From an uncultured bacterium (GTDB lineage: Bacteria; Bacteroidota; Bacteroidia; Bacteroidales; Bacteroidaceae), in NCBI GenBank assembly GCA_946546825.1, contig CAMNOK010000002.1, positions 37,668 through 101,667 of the forward strand: a DNA stretch of 64,000 bases, written 5' to 3'. Positions 1 through 8,353 of this stretch are shown here, one piece after another. A model generated the notes under the pieces. It made no database searches. It was not told the DNA's origin and was given only the letters and a program-made list of their open reading frames with translations. A program made the position numbers and the translations under genes. The number at the start of each line of letters is the position of its first letter. The first letter of the stretch is position 1.

Positions 1-809
1 GTATTCTGCTGGAAGACCACCGAAAGATTACCGGCACCGGATATGACTTGACGTTGGGCCTCATCTACCGTCCTATTGATGCGTCTCCCTTCCGTATCGG
101 CTTGTCTGTCAAGACACCAACCTTCTACGACCTGAAGTCGAAGAACTATACGGCTATGTTTATTGATACAAATGAGGCTAACGATTATTACCAAGGTCCT
201 TCTGGGCTCGACATTGAAAACACTTATGAATATAAGATATACACCCCTTGGCAGTTCGGCCTAAGCGTCGGTCATACCATAGGCAGTGAACTGGCACTCG
301 GTGCTTCGGTCGATTATGCTGACTATCGCTTTACCAACAGCCGCATAGATGATTTTGGCTATGATGATTATTATTATGATGGTGCTGACGACGGCACTCA
401 TTCAGACAGTGAGATGAACCACAACACAAAGGGCGTTATGAAGGGAACTTTTACTTTCAAGCTTGGCGGTGAGTATAAGTTTACGCCAGAGGTGGCCCTC
501 CGGCTGGGTTATAACTATATCACACCGCGCTATAAGAGCAGTGGCTACAAGGACGGCATGCTCTACTCGCCGGGCAACAACTTCATGTCCACATCCGACT
601 ATACCAACTGGAAGTCCACCAATCGTATCACTGCCGGTTTGGGTTATAGTCATAAGAAGCTATCGGTTGATTTGGCTTATCAGTTCAGTCAGACAGACGG
701 CACGTTTCATCCATTCTTTGATGCCCTTGATATAACCAACTGTGCCGAGGCGGTCAAGGTAAGCAACAAACGTCACCAACTGCTAATGACTGTTGGTTGC
801 CGATTTTAA
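1..809 (+). CDS. OmpP1/FadL-type outer-membrane transport protein, 5'-truncated by the window edge
   Basis: The frame is open from the left edge (first full codon at position 3), so the true start lies outside the window. The visible 268 residues are rich in alternating aromatic and polar beta-barrel strands and end in RF. A terminal Phe is typical of Bacteroidota outer-membrane barrels. Features such as GLSVKTPTFYDL and ALRLGYNYITPRYKSSG match the C-terminal barrel of the OmpP1/FadL/TodX family, which moves hydrophobic substrates across the outer membrane. An internal TTG at 48 is not a credible start because the homology continues upstream of it. The family is fairly certain and the substrate is unknown. 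Confidence 0.85.
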   Translation, partial: ILLEDHRKITGTGYDLTLGLIYRPIDASPFRIGLSVKTPTFYDLKSKNYTAMFIDTNEANDYYQGPSGLDIENTYEYKIYTPWQFGLSVGHTIGSELALGASVDYADYRFTNSRIDDFGYDDYYYDGADDGTHSDSEMNHNTKGVMKGTFTFKLGGEYKFTPEVALRLGYNYITPRYKSSGYKDGMLYSPGNNFMSTSDYTNWKSTNRITAGLGYSHKKLSVDLAYQFSQTDGTFHPFFDALDITNCAEAVKVSNKRHQLLMTVGCRF

Positions 810-838
810 GTTAAAAAACAGAAAGAATTCGAAAAACA

Positions 839-870
839 TTTGCGAGAGAGGGGAAAAATGATTATTTTTG
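839..870 (+). promoter_or_regulatory. Bacteroidota-type promoter without an obvious downstream gene
   Basis: TTTG at 839-842, a 20-bp spacer and TATTTTTG at 863-870 fit the -33/-7 consensus (TTTG, TAnnTTTG) very well. Transcription would start near 877 and run rightwards into a region with no credible gene before the terminator at 941-974. Confidence 0.55.
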
Positions 871-876
871 CATACG

Positions 877-978
877 GTTAATAAAAACAAAATCATAATT
901 ATTTGTTTTTTAGTGGTTAATTTAGTTTTAGTAAGTATGGAAAAAAGGATTTGTCGTGAGACAAGTCCTTTTTTCTTG
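877..978 (+). ncRNA. possible short RNA between an orphan promoter and a terminator
   Basis: A good promoter (839-870) and a strong hairpin terminator (941-974) bracket about 100 nt. The only possible reading frames here are short, unlike any known protein, and run through the terminator hairpin into the antisense side of hisB. The sequence contains an imperfect dyad (AAAACAAA, then TTTGTTTT) near 889-911. A small RNA is an inference from promoter and terminator placement. A terminator read-through region of the porin gene is the alternative. Confidence 0.3.
941..974. terminator. bidirectional intrinsic terminator
   Basis: Fifteen-base arms at 941-955 and 960-974 pair with one G-U mismatch around a GTGA loop. 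The A6 and T6 flanks make it usable from both directions. It lies between the porin and the end of hisB, so it could stop hisB transcription as well as the short rightward transcript. Confidence 0.75.
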
Positions 979-1030
979 TTCGTTCAGCACGAACATATTC
1001 TAATGGGTGAGAGTCCCCAACGCGCCTCGA

Positions 1031-2104
1031 TTACAAGGTTCCTTTTGTAGAAGGTAGCTGAAAGTGTTGGATATCTCGGCGAACTGCCATTCTCAGTGCA
1101 CGGGCCAAAGCCTTGAAGATACCTTCTATCTTGTGATGTTCGTTCTCACCAGTGGCTTGTATGTTCAGGTTCATTCTTGCTGCATCGCTCAAGCTCTTGA
1201 AGAAGTGGAGAAACATCTCCGTGGGCATCTCGCCGATACGCTCACGATGGAACTCAGCATTCCATATCAGCCACGGGCGTCCACCGAAGTCGAGAGCCAC
1301 CTGGCACAGGCAGTCGTCCATGGGCAGCGCAAAACCGTAGCGTTCAATGCCGCGCTTGTCACCCAGAGCTTTGTTCAGACATTCGCCCAAGGCCAGAGCC
1401 GTGTCTTCTATGGTGTGGTGTTCATCCACATGGAGGTCGCCTTTAGCGTGGATTGTCAGATCCATCATGCCGTGACGTCCAATCTGTTCCAGCATGTGGT
1501 CGAAGAATCCGAGACCGGTGTTGATGTCGCAGTGTCCATTACCGTCGAGGTTCAGCTTGACCAGAATGTCGGTTTCATGGGTTGTGCGGTGTACCTCTGC
1601 CGTACGTTCGCCGGCAAACAACAGTTCTGCAATACGGTGCCAATCCATGCCTTCGTTGTCGAGGATAAGGGCTTTGCACCCAAGGTTTTCGGCCAGTTGT
1701 CGGTCGGTGTCACGATCGCCGATGACATAGCTGTTTTCCAGGTCAAACTCCGGGTTGTCGATGTAGTGGCACAGCATGCCCGTTCCCGGCTTTCTCATGG
1801 GTGAGTTGTCTTCGGGGAAGTGCCGGTCAATGAGTTGTTCGTCGAAGGTGATGCCTTCACTCTCCAGTGTCTGGATGATGAAGTTATGAACAGGCCAGAA
1901 GGTATCTTCCGGGAAGGAGTCGGTACCCAGACCGTCTTGGTTGCTCACCATGACGAAGCGAAAGTCGGTGTGTTGGCGAATGAAGGCCAGGCTGTTGAAG
2001 ACGCCGCGTGTGAACTTCAGTTTCTCAAAGCTGTCAATCTGTTCGTCTGCAGGTTCCTCGATGAGTGTACCGTCGCGGTCAATGAAGAGAAGTCGTTGTT
2101 TCAT
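1031..2104 (-). CDS. hisB: bifunctional histidinol-phosphatase / imidazoleglycerol-phosphate dehydratase
   Basis: This 357-residue protein catalyses two steps of histidine synthesis: dehydration of imidazoleglycerol phosphate and dephosphorylation of histidinol phosphate. The N-terminal HAD phosphatase domain shows the DRDGT nucleophile motif at residues 9-13. The C-terminal dehydratase domain begins near residue 168 and carries the metal-binding HHTIED motif and the block [16 protein letters not shown]. The length is that of the fused enzyme. It is the last gene of a tight minus-strand operon, 8 bp after the membrane protein gene. No other his genes are in the window, so it is presumably separated from the rest of the pathway. 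Confidence 0.97.
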   Translation of the reverse strand: MKQRLLFIDRDGTLIEEPADEQIDSFEKLKFTRGVFNSLAFIRQHTDFRFVMVSNQDGLGTDSFPEDTFWPVHNFIIQTLESEGITFDEQLIDRHFPEDNSPMRKPGTGMLCHYIDNPEFDLENSYVIGDRDTDRQLAENLGCKALILDNEGMDWHRIAELLFAGERTAEVHRTTHETDILVKLNLDGNGHCDINTGLGFFDHMLEQIGRHGMMDLTIHAKGDLHVDEHHTIEDTALALGECLNKALGDKRGIERYGFALPMDDCLCQVALDFGGRPWLIWNAEFHRERIGEMPTEMFLHFFKSLSDAARMNLNIQATGENEHHKIEGIFKALARALRMAVRRDIQHFQLPSTKGTL

Positions 2105-2112
2105 GTTGTCTG

Positions 2113-3012
2113 TCAGATTTCGGGTTGGTTGTTGTCAAGAGTCTTTCGTTCTTGTTCTTCACAGCTCACGGCGCCATAGGTGTAGGCTGCCACGAACCAC
2201 GTCCAGGTGTGAAGGAACATCAGCAACACAGCAGCCACGGCAAAGGTGACAAGAAAGTTCATGCAGGCCATATAAGAAGGAAGGCCTGTCGGGTCACCAT
2301 AGGCTTCCCCTTCAAGGGCCATCACCTGTGCAAAGGTCAAGACGCAGAGGGGTAGGGAGAAGAGCATGCTCACGGCATACCTGATGATGAAGAGGAGCAG
2401 AACCACCAGGAAGAGCTTGCCCCAGTGGTGGAATCCTTCCCGGTAACCGCTTTTGATGGCAGTGCCAAGTGGTGTGTCGGTGAGCATATATTTCATATAT
2501 ACTACGATGCAGGGGATGAGAGCCATCATAAGAAGGATAGCCATCACCGCCACAAGTGCCATATAGCCTAAGACGTTGGCTACCATGGTAGGTGCGGCAA
2601 TATCTTCTGCGCTTTTGCCCATGAACAGGATAGGTGCTGCAAAGAACGGGATGGCTATGACTATGATGGCTATCATGCAGAGTAGCATGGTGAACTCACG
2701 TTTGGCATTGCGTATCGTCGGCAGGTTGTTGACCATTGTTGCCGTGGCTGCACGCAGCCAGAAGACACCTGCCATCAGCAGAATGTCGGCTGCTGCCATC
2801 ACCAGTAGTAATGATATGGGAGGCACACTGAGGTCGAGTGTTGGGCTGATGCTGCTGATGGCGGCCGTGTAGAGTGTGCCCATGGCGGCAGCTGTCGTCA
2901 GCACCGGTGCCCACAACTTGCGCAGTATCTCTTTGAAGTGGCTGGTGAAAAAGTTCGTTGCTGCAGCAATGCAACTTGCTGCAGAGCGACTCTTGTACAA
3001 ATCGTTAATCAT
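2113..3012 (-). CDS. multi-pass membrane protein of unknown function
   Basis: The 299-residue protein starts with a short cytoplasmic segment ([20 protein letters not shown]) and contains about six hydrophobic segments, starting roughly at residues 33, 66, 106, 143, 198 and 250. The C-terminal tail is charged ([15 protein letters not shown]). No catalytic or binding motif is visible and I do not recognise a named family with confidence. It sits 10 bp after the TrmH-type gene and 8 bp before hisB, so the three are probably co-transcribed. The neighbours do not point to a common function. Confidence 0.8.
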   Translation of the reverse strand: MINDLYKSRSAASCIAAATNFFTSHFKEILRKLWAPVLTTAAAMGTLYTAAISSISPTLDLSVPPISLLLVMAAADILLMAGVFWLRAATATMVNNLPTIRNAKREFTMLLCMIAIIVIAIPFFAAPILFMGKSAEDIAAPTMVANVLGYMALVAVMAILLMMALIPCIVVYMKYMLTDTPLGTAIKSGYREGFHHWGKLFLVVLLLFIIRYAVSMLFSLPLCVLTFAQVMALEGEAYGDPTGLPSYMACMNFLVTFAVAAVLLMFLHTWTWFVAAYTYGAVSCEEQERKTLDNNQPEI

Positions 3013-3022
3013 ATCTTTGACT

Positions 3023-3817
3023 TTAATTATTATTTCCTTTCAATCTTCTTCTGAACTCCGCACATGTTACGGCTGTAGCGATGGCCACGTTCAAACTGTC
3101 AGCAGTGGGGCGGCCTGCGGGGAAGTTCGGAATGAGCAGCCGGTGGGTCAGGCGGCGAGCCACCTCTTCGGAGATGCCGTTACCCTCATTACCCATGACG
3201 AGCAGACCATTGGCTGTCAGCTCGCTTGAGTAGAGGTCGTCGCCATTGAGCAGGGTGCCATAGACAGGCGTTCCCGCTGGTAGCCCATCTATCACTTTCT
3301 GCAGATCGGCATAGACCACTTCTACACGGGCCAAGCTGCCCATGGTGGCTTGTATGACCTTCGGATTATAGATATCGGCAGTGTCGTGGCTGCAGATGAT
3401 GAGCTCTATTCCAAACCAGTCGGCAATGCGGATGATGGTGCCGAGGTTTCCGGGATCCTGCACCCCATCGAGGGCGATGACCAACTCTTTCTCAGTTCGA
3501 TGGCACCAATGGGCTGTTGCATGGATGTTGTCGGCTGTCAATGGAATGGGGAAGAGTCCCAGCACATCCTGAGGATGTTGCAGAAAGCTGACCTTCGACA
3601 GCTCTTCGGGACTCACCATGCACAACTCGTCGCACAGCCTTGAAAGCTCTGCGTTGTGCTCGGCCCACTGCTGTGTGGCAACCAGCAGACGGGCACGACC
3701 CCGTTCCAGCAGGTCGGCCACCACCTTCGGACCCTCTGCTACAAATAGCTGGTGTTCTCGTCGTCCCTTCTTCTGACCAAGCGAACGAATGAGCTTTATC
3801 TTTGTCTTACTGAGCAT
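3023..3817 (-). CDS. TrmH/SpoU-family RNA 2'-O-ribose methyltransferase
   Basis: This 264-residue enzyme should transfer a methyl group from S-adenosylmethionine to a ribose 2'-OH in rRNA or tRNA. The N-terminal part (residues about 1-75) resembles the RNA-binding SpoU_sub_bind domain. The knotted catalytic domain shows all three SPOUT motifs: DPGNLGTIIRIADWFG, then NPKVIQATMGSLARV, then the late block ending in DSLNVAIATAV. The last forms the deep trefoil knot that binds the cofactor. It is the first gene of the minus-strand operon leading to hisB. Sequence alone does not separate a 23S rRNA enzyme from a tRNA enzyme. Confidence 0.93.
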   Translation of the reverse strand: MLSKTKIKLIRSLGQKKGRREHQLFVAEGPKVVADLLERGRARLLVATQQWAEHNAELSRLCDELCMVSPEELSKVSFLQHPQDVLGLFPIPLTADNIHATAHWCHRTEKELVIALDGVQDPGNLGTIIRIADWFGIELIICSHDTADIYNPKVIQATMGSLARVEVVYADLQKVIDGLPAGTPVYGTLLNGDDLYSSELTANGLLVMGNEGNGISEEVARRLTHRLLIPNFPAGRPTADSLNVAIATAVTCAEFRRRLKGNNN

Positions 3818-3863
3818 ATACTTTCTTTTCTATAACCTCCTTTGCAACTTTCCCTTTAAGATG

Positions 3864-3871
3864 CAAATATA
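3864..3871 (-). promoter_or_regulatory. -7 element for the TrmH-type/hisB operon
   Basis: On the minus strand this reads TATATTTG, matching TAnnTTTG, about 47 bp before the methyltransferase start. A good TTTG at -33 is not visible. A purine-rich AAAGGAGG lies about 17 nt before the ATG, which is too far for a normal ribosome-binding site. Confidence 0.45.
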
Positions 3872-3914
3872 CAACAAAAATCATAGATAAGACTTCTTTC
3901 ACCGAAAAATTTCG

Positions 3915-3922
3915 TAATTTTG
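3915..3922 (+). promoter_or_regulatory. -7 element for the TamL-like gene
   Basis: TAATTTTG ends only five bases before the GTG start at 3928. The predicted transcript would therefore have no leader or almost none. No clear TTTG is seen at -33. Confidence 0.45.
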
Positions 3923-3927
3923 CAGTT

Positions 3928-6168
3928 GTGAAAAGTCTATTGACACTTTTTCGTATAAAGAGTCTGGTTCCGACATCGCTCTCCGCTTTGGCGGTGTGCC
4001 TGCTGATGTCAGCTTGTTCGGCCACAAGGTTTGTGGGCGACGACGGCCTGTTGCTTACCAGTGTGAAGGTAAGCTCAGATACCAAGGATATCAACACGAA
4101 ATTGTTTGAACCGTATGTCAGACAGAAAGCCAACTCTAAATGGTTCTCGCTGTTCAAGATTCCCATGGGTGTCTATGAGCTCTCTGGTCGTGATACTTCA
4201 CGATGGGTGAACAAAGTCCTGCAGCATATCGGTGAACAACCGGTGGTCTATGACTCAGTGGCCGCACAACAGTCTTGCCAGAACCTGACCCGGTTGTTGC
4301 AGAACATGGGCTATATGAATAGCTCTACAACCATCTCGTCGAAGCGTAAGGGTAGGAAGATTCGCCTCAACTACCAGCTACATCCCGGAGAGCCTTATGT
4401 CATCAACCTGCTGGAATATGATATACAGGACGAGGAAATTGGACGGTTGCTGGATGCTAACAACACCAAGAAGACGTCTCGGCTGAAAGAGGGTTCACGC
4501 TTCTCTATAGATGCTCTTGATGCAGAGCGAAAACGCATAACAAGTGTGCTGCTCGACAATGGCTACTACCGTTTCCACAAAGACTTTATCGCCTTTACGG
4601 CCGATTCGTCGGGCGGAGGTAAAGAGGTGAGACTGACGCTCCACCTGCTGCCCTATAAGGCTAACAACAACGCGCCGGAAACAGCCCATCCGCGATACAA
4701 GGTGCGCCATGTGAACTATCTTCCCGGTAACGATGACGGCCACCACCTGCGCCAATCTGTGTTGGAATATAACACCGCCATCCGGCCCGGCGGCTTCTAT
4801 AGCAGCAGCGACTTGCAGAAGACATACAACAACTTTGGACGGCTGCAAGCGGTGAAATACACCAATATCCGCTTTCGTGAAACGGAAGACACGCTCCTCC
4901 TGGATGCGAATATACAGCTGACATACAACAAACCTTCGACCATCTCGTTTCAACCCGAGGGTACCAACACGTCGGGCGACCTTGGCGCGGCAGCCTCTGT
5001 AACCTATGAAAACCGCAACCTCTTCCGCGGCGCGGAAGTTTTCAGCGTGCAGTTGCGTGGAGCCTTCGAGGCCATCACGGGACTTGAAGGGTATCAGAAT
5101 GAGGACTACGAAGAATATTCCATAGAGTCGAAGCTGACGTTCCCGCGCTTTGTGGCTCCGTTTCTGTCATATTCTTTCCGTCGGCGCAGCACGGCCAGGA
5201 GTGAGCTCAGCATTGGCTATAACCTGCAAAACCGGCCAGAGTTCCACCGGAGGGTCTTCTCTACGGCGTGGCGCTACCATTGGTCGGAGCCGAAGCATTA
5301 TCTCAGCTACCGTTTCGACCTCTTCGACCTGAACTACGTCTATATGCCGTGGATCAGTACAACCTTCCGTCATGACTATCTCGACAGCGAACAGAGCCGC
5401 AATGCCATCCTGCGCTATAACTATGAAGACATCTTTATCTTTAAGATTGGTTTTGGCATGGGATATAACGACGGCACACATGTGGCACGACTCAATGTGG
5501 AAACGGCAGGCAATGTTCTGCGTGGACTCTCCAGCCTGATTAAGCCTAAACAGAACAGCGAGGGACAATACACCCTGTTTAATATTGCATACGCGCAATA
5601 TGTGAGACTGGACCTCGATTTCACCAAGCTCTATCGCTTTGACGACCGCAACCTGTTGGCCATGCATGCCGGAATGGGCATTGCCTGTCCCTATGGCAAC
5701 AGCAAGATTCTGCCGTTTGAGAAACGATACTTCTCGGGAGGTGCCAACTCTGTCAGGGGATGGAGCGTCAGAGAACTCGGCCCGGGAAAGTTCAAGGGAA
5801 CGGACGGCCGTATAGACTTCATCAACCAGACAGGTGACATGAAGCTGGACTTGAACCTGGAGTATCGAACCTTCTTGTTCTGGAAATTCTATGGTGCGGC
5901 TTTCATCGATGCAGGTAATATCTGGACCTTGCGTGAATATAAGGACCAGCCTGGCGGGCTCTTCAAGTTTAATGAATTCTACAAACAGATAGCCGTGGGC
6001 TACGGCATGGGGCTCCGCCTGAATTTCGATTACTTCATCATCCGTATGGATGCTGGCATGAAGGCTATCAACCCGGCTTATGAGACTCATCGCCAGCATT
6101 ATCCTATCACCCGTCACAACATGGGGCGCGATTTTTCTTTCCACTTTGCAGTAGGTCTTCCGTTCTGA
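3928..6168 (+). CDS. TamL-like outer-membrane lipoprotein, BamA/TamA (Omp85) family
   Basis: The 746-residue protein is an Omp85-family factor of the outer membrane. In Bacteroidota such TamA-like proteins carry a lipid anchor (TamL). The N-terminus is a lipoprotein signal peptide with lipobox LMSAC (Cys about residue 29). POTRA-like repeats fill roughly residues 40-330, followed by a beta-barrel. The barrel contains the Omp85 loop-6 signature (SVRGW within YFSGGANSVRGWSVREL) and ends in a terminal Phe. The start is GTG. The next in-frame ATG would remove the signal peptide, so GTG is preferred even though it lies at the predicted transcription start. The degenerate repeat array at 6198-6538 follows directly. 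Confidence 0.9.
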   Translation: MKSLLTLFRIKSLVPTSLSALAVCLLMSACSATRFVGDDGLLLTSVKVSSDTKDINTKLFEPYVRQKANSKWFSLFKIPMGVYELSGRDTSRWVNKVLQHIGEQPVVYDSVAAQQSCQNLTRLLQNMGYMNSSTTISSKRKGRKIRLNYQLHPGEPYVINLLEYDIQDEEIGRLLDANNTKKTSRLKEGSRFSIDALDAERKRITSVLLDNGYYRFHKDFIAFTADSSGGGKEVRLTLHLLPYKANNNAPETAHPRYKVRHVNYLPGNDDGHHLRQSVLEYNTAIRPGGFYSSSDLQKTYNNFGRLQAVKYTNIRFRETEDTLLLDANIQLTYNKPSTISFQPEGTNTSGDLGAAASVTYENRNLFRGAEVFSVQLRGAFEAITGLEGYQNEDYEEYSIESKLTFPRFVAPFLSYSFRRRSTARSELSIGYNLQNRPEFHRRVFSTAWRYHWSEPKHYLSYRFDLFDLNYVYMPWISTTFRHDYLDSEQSRNAILRYNYEDIFIFKIGFGMGYNDGTHVARLNVETAGNVLRGLSSLIKPKQNSEGQYTLFNIAYAQYVRLDLDFTKLYRFDDRNLLAMHAGMGIACPYGNSKILPFEKRYFSGGANSVRGWSVRELGPGKFKGTDGRIDFINQTGDMKLDLNLEYRTFLFWKFYGAAFIDAGNIWTLREYKDQPGGLFKFNEFYKQIAVGYGMGLRLNFDYFIIRMDAGMKAINPAYETHRQHYPITRHNMGRDFSFHFAVGLPF

Positions 6169-6197
6169 ATACTTCTCCTGGTCTATGGCTTGCTCTG

Positions 6198-6538
6198 CCT
6201 CCCAATGGATATCCTTTCTGTTTCCTAATGGATACTTTCTGCCTCCCAATGGATATCCTTTCTGCCTCCCAATGGATATCCTTTCTGTTTCCTAATGGAT
6301 ATCCTTTCTGCCTCCAAGGGCTTCTCTCTTAGACTCCAACAGGTCGGTCAATGAGATGCCAAGCGGCCATCGTTTGGCCCCCAAGAGGCCATCGTTTGGA
6401 CTCCAAGAGGACAGCTTTTGGGAGGCAAACCGACCGACAACTCATACCCTAACCAATCGACTGATTGTCCTCTAAAAGACCGAGCGTTCAGACGCTAAGA
6501 GATATACCAATGAGACCCCAAGTGGTGGTCACTTGAGG
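6198..6538. repeat. array of about 15 degenerate 21-24 nt repeats
   Basis: The whole spacer between the TamL gene and the transporter stop consists of units of mostly 23 nt. The first five (6198, 6221, 6242, 6265, 6288) are nearly identical, apart from one 21-nt unit. The later ones keep only a skeleton: CTC, then AA, then GG-nnA-CC, then TT, ending in G. The centre of each unit is an imperfect palindrome that changes on both sides, for example GGATATCC in one unit and AGAGGCCATCGTTT in another. The period is not a multiple of three, so the array is not coding. A related array lies at 54732-54934. Confidence 0.8.
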
Positions 6539-6582
6539 TCTCATCGGTATCTATGTGTCAGTCTTATAGGAGAGCCATCTTG

Positions 6583-8277
6583 TCAGGCTCCACAACAGAA
6601 CAAGACAATCAGTTGGGCTGTGAAAATGCGGAGGAACATGCTCAGCGGATATACCGTAGAGTAGCCGATAGCCGGAGCCTCCTTGGTGCAGGATGCGTTG
6701 GCGTAGGCCAGTGCGGGCGGGTCGGTATAGGTTCCAGCCAACATACCCATAATCGTAAAGTAGTTGAACTTATATTTCAGTCGGGCAATGGTTCCGATAA
6801 TCAGGATGGGGATGATGGTAATGAGGAAACCCGTATAGACATACTTGATGCCGTCTCCGGCAATCACGGTATCCCAGAATCCGGCACCTGCCTTGATGCC
6901 CACGCTGGCCAGGAAGAGCACAAGTCCTATCTCGCGCAGCATCATGTTGGCCGAAGTCGTGGTGTAGGTAACGAGTTTCATGCGGTAGCCAAAGCGTCCG
7001 ATGAGGATGGCTATGATGAGCGGACCGCCTGCTATACCAAGCTTCAGCGGAACAGGCATGCCGGGAATGGCGATGGGCAGGCTTCCAAACAAGATTCCCA
7101 CAATGATGCCGATGAAGATGGTGGCGATGTTGGGAGCATTCAGACGCTTCACCGAGTTGCCCAGCAGCTCGGCCACGCGGTTCACGTTTTCCTCAGCGCC
7201 GACCACCATGATCTTGTCTCCTACATGGAAGTGGTGGTTGCGTGAAGCGAAGAGGTCGATGCCTTGGCGGGTAATACGGGTGATATTTACGCCATAGACA
7301 CTGGAGAAATGCATCTTGCCCAGCGTCTTTCCGTTCATGCGGGGGTTGGTCACAACGACACGCTTCGATATCATGGGCTGCTTTTCTTCCTCAATGCCCC
7401 AGTCTGTTTCGTCTCTGGGCCCGATGAAAGCCTGTATGGCGTCGGCATCAGCTTCAGCGCAGACGATGAGTACCTTGTCGTTGAGTGAGAGCACTGTGTC
7501 GCGATTGGGGACGAGTACCTGACCATCATGGAGAATGCGGGTGCACACAATGTCACGGTTCAGGAACTCTGAAATCTGCATCAGTGTGCGACCTGCTATA
7601 AATTCGTTGGTCACCATCAGGTGTAGCTGGTAGGGCTTGGCGTGAGGATTCTGGGCCTCATCCTCTTGCAGTTGCATCTCCTCTTTCTCCAAGCTGACGC
7701 GGCAGATATAGCGCACTGCGATAGTGGCACCAATGATGCCGACAACTCCCAGTGGGTAGGCACAGGCATAGCCAGAGGCTATCTGTGGCACTTCGCCACT
7801 GGTGAAGACGGAGCTCAGGGCTTCGTTGGCAGCTCCAAGGCCCGGCGTGTTGGTCACGGCGCCATAGAGGGTGCCCACCATCATGGGGAGGTTCACGGGG
7901 TTGGTGGTGTCGAAGAACAGGTAGTAGCATCCAAACATCACGGCGATGTTCAGCAGGATGGCCGACGTAGAGAGCAGGTTCAGCGTGACGCCGCCCTTGC
8001 GAAAGCTCTCAAAGAAGCCCGGTCCCACCTGCAGACCGATGCAGAAAACAAAGAGAATCAATCCGAAGTCCTGTATGAAAGTCAGAATATCGGTTGGTCC
8101 GGTAAATCCTACATGTCCTGCCAAGATACCGGCAAAGAGCACGAAGGTCACACCGAGTGAGATGCCGAAAACCTTGATTTTGCCCAGCAGCACACCGACG
8201 GAGATAACGATGGCGTAGAGCAGAACAATGTGGGCAACCGACTCGTTGTTAGTAAAGAGGTTGATAATCCAATCCAT
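6583..8277 (-). CDS. AspT/YidE-family membrane transporter with two RCK_C (TrkA-C) domains
   Basis: The 564-residue protein has the layout of the aspartate:alanine exchanger / YidE-YbjL duplication family: five or six membrane helices (residues about 10-190), two cytosolic RCK_C domains (about 215-375), and a second block of helices (about 385-564). The half repeats are visible as [19 protein letters not shown] early and [20 protein letters not shown] late. Conserved turns such as [13 protein letters not shown] and [13 protein letters not shown] match the family. The substrate cannot be read from the sequence; characterised relatives exchange amino acids or dicarboxylates. It is a single-gene unit with its own -7 element at 8301-8308. 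Confidence 0.88.
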   Translation of the reverse strand: MDWIINLFTNNESVAHIVLLYAIVISVGVLLGKIKVFGISLGVTFVLFAGILAGHVGFTGPTDILTFIQDFGLILFVFCIGLQVGPGFFESFRKGGVTLNLLSTSAILLNIAVMFGCYYLFFDTTNPVNLPMMVGTLYGAVTNTPGLGAANEALSSVFTSGEVPQIASGYACAYPLGVVGIIGATIAVRYICRVSLEKEEMQLQEDEAQNPHAKPYQLHLMVTNEFIAGRTLMQISEFLNRDIVCTRILHDGQVLVPNRDTVLSLNDKVLIVCAEADADAIQAFIGPRDETDWGIEEEKQPMISKRVVVTNPRMNGKTLGKMHFSSVYGVNITRITRQGIDLFASRNHHFHVGDKIMVVGAEENVNRVAELLGNSVKRLNAPNIATIFIGIIVGILFGSLPIAIPGMPVPLKLGIAGGPLIIAILIGRFGYRMKLVTYTTTSANMMLREIGLVLFLASVGIKAGAGFWDTVIAGDGIKYVYTGFLITIIPILIIGTIARLKYKFNYFTIMGMLAGTYTDPPALAYANASCTKEAPAIGYSTVYPLSMFLRIFTAQLIVLFCCGA

Positions 8278-8300
8278 GTGTTTTTAAAATTAAGAATGTG

Positions 8301-8308
8301 CAAAGGTA
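8301..8308 (-). promoter_or_regulatory. -7 element for the AspT-like transporter
   Basis: The minus strand reads TACCTTTG, a perfect match to TAnnTTTG, 24 bp before the transporter ATG. The -33 position is not a clear TTTG. Confidence 0.45.
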
Positions 8309-8353
8309 CAAATTATTTATGAATCAGATGGCCTTTACGACAGATTATTTCTG

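Noticed and set aside
868-1050. A 60-codon open frame after the orphan promoter.
   Set aside because: It starts inside the -7 element, runs through a strong terminator and ends antisense to hisB. No family resemblance.
3807-4166. A 119-codon minus-strand frame overlapping the starts of the TrmH-type and TamL genes.
   Set aside because: It covers both promoters and is antisense to the TamL signal peptide; no family features.
5167-6249. A 360-codon open frame on the minus strand within the TamL gene.
   Set aside because: It is the antisense shadow of a strongly supported outer-membrane protein gene, and its first codons come from the 23-nt repeats.
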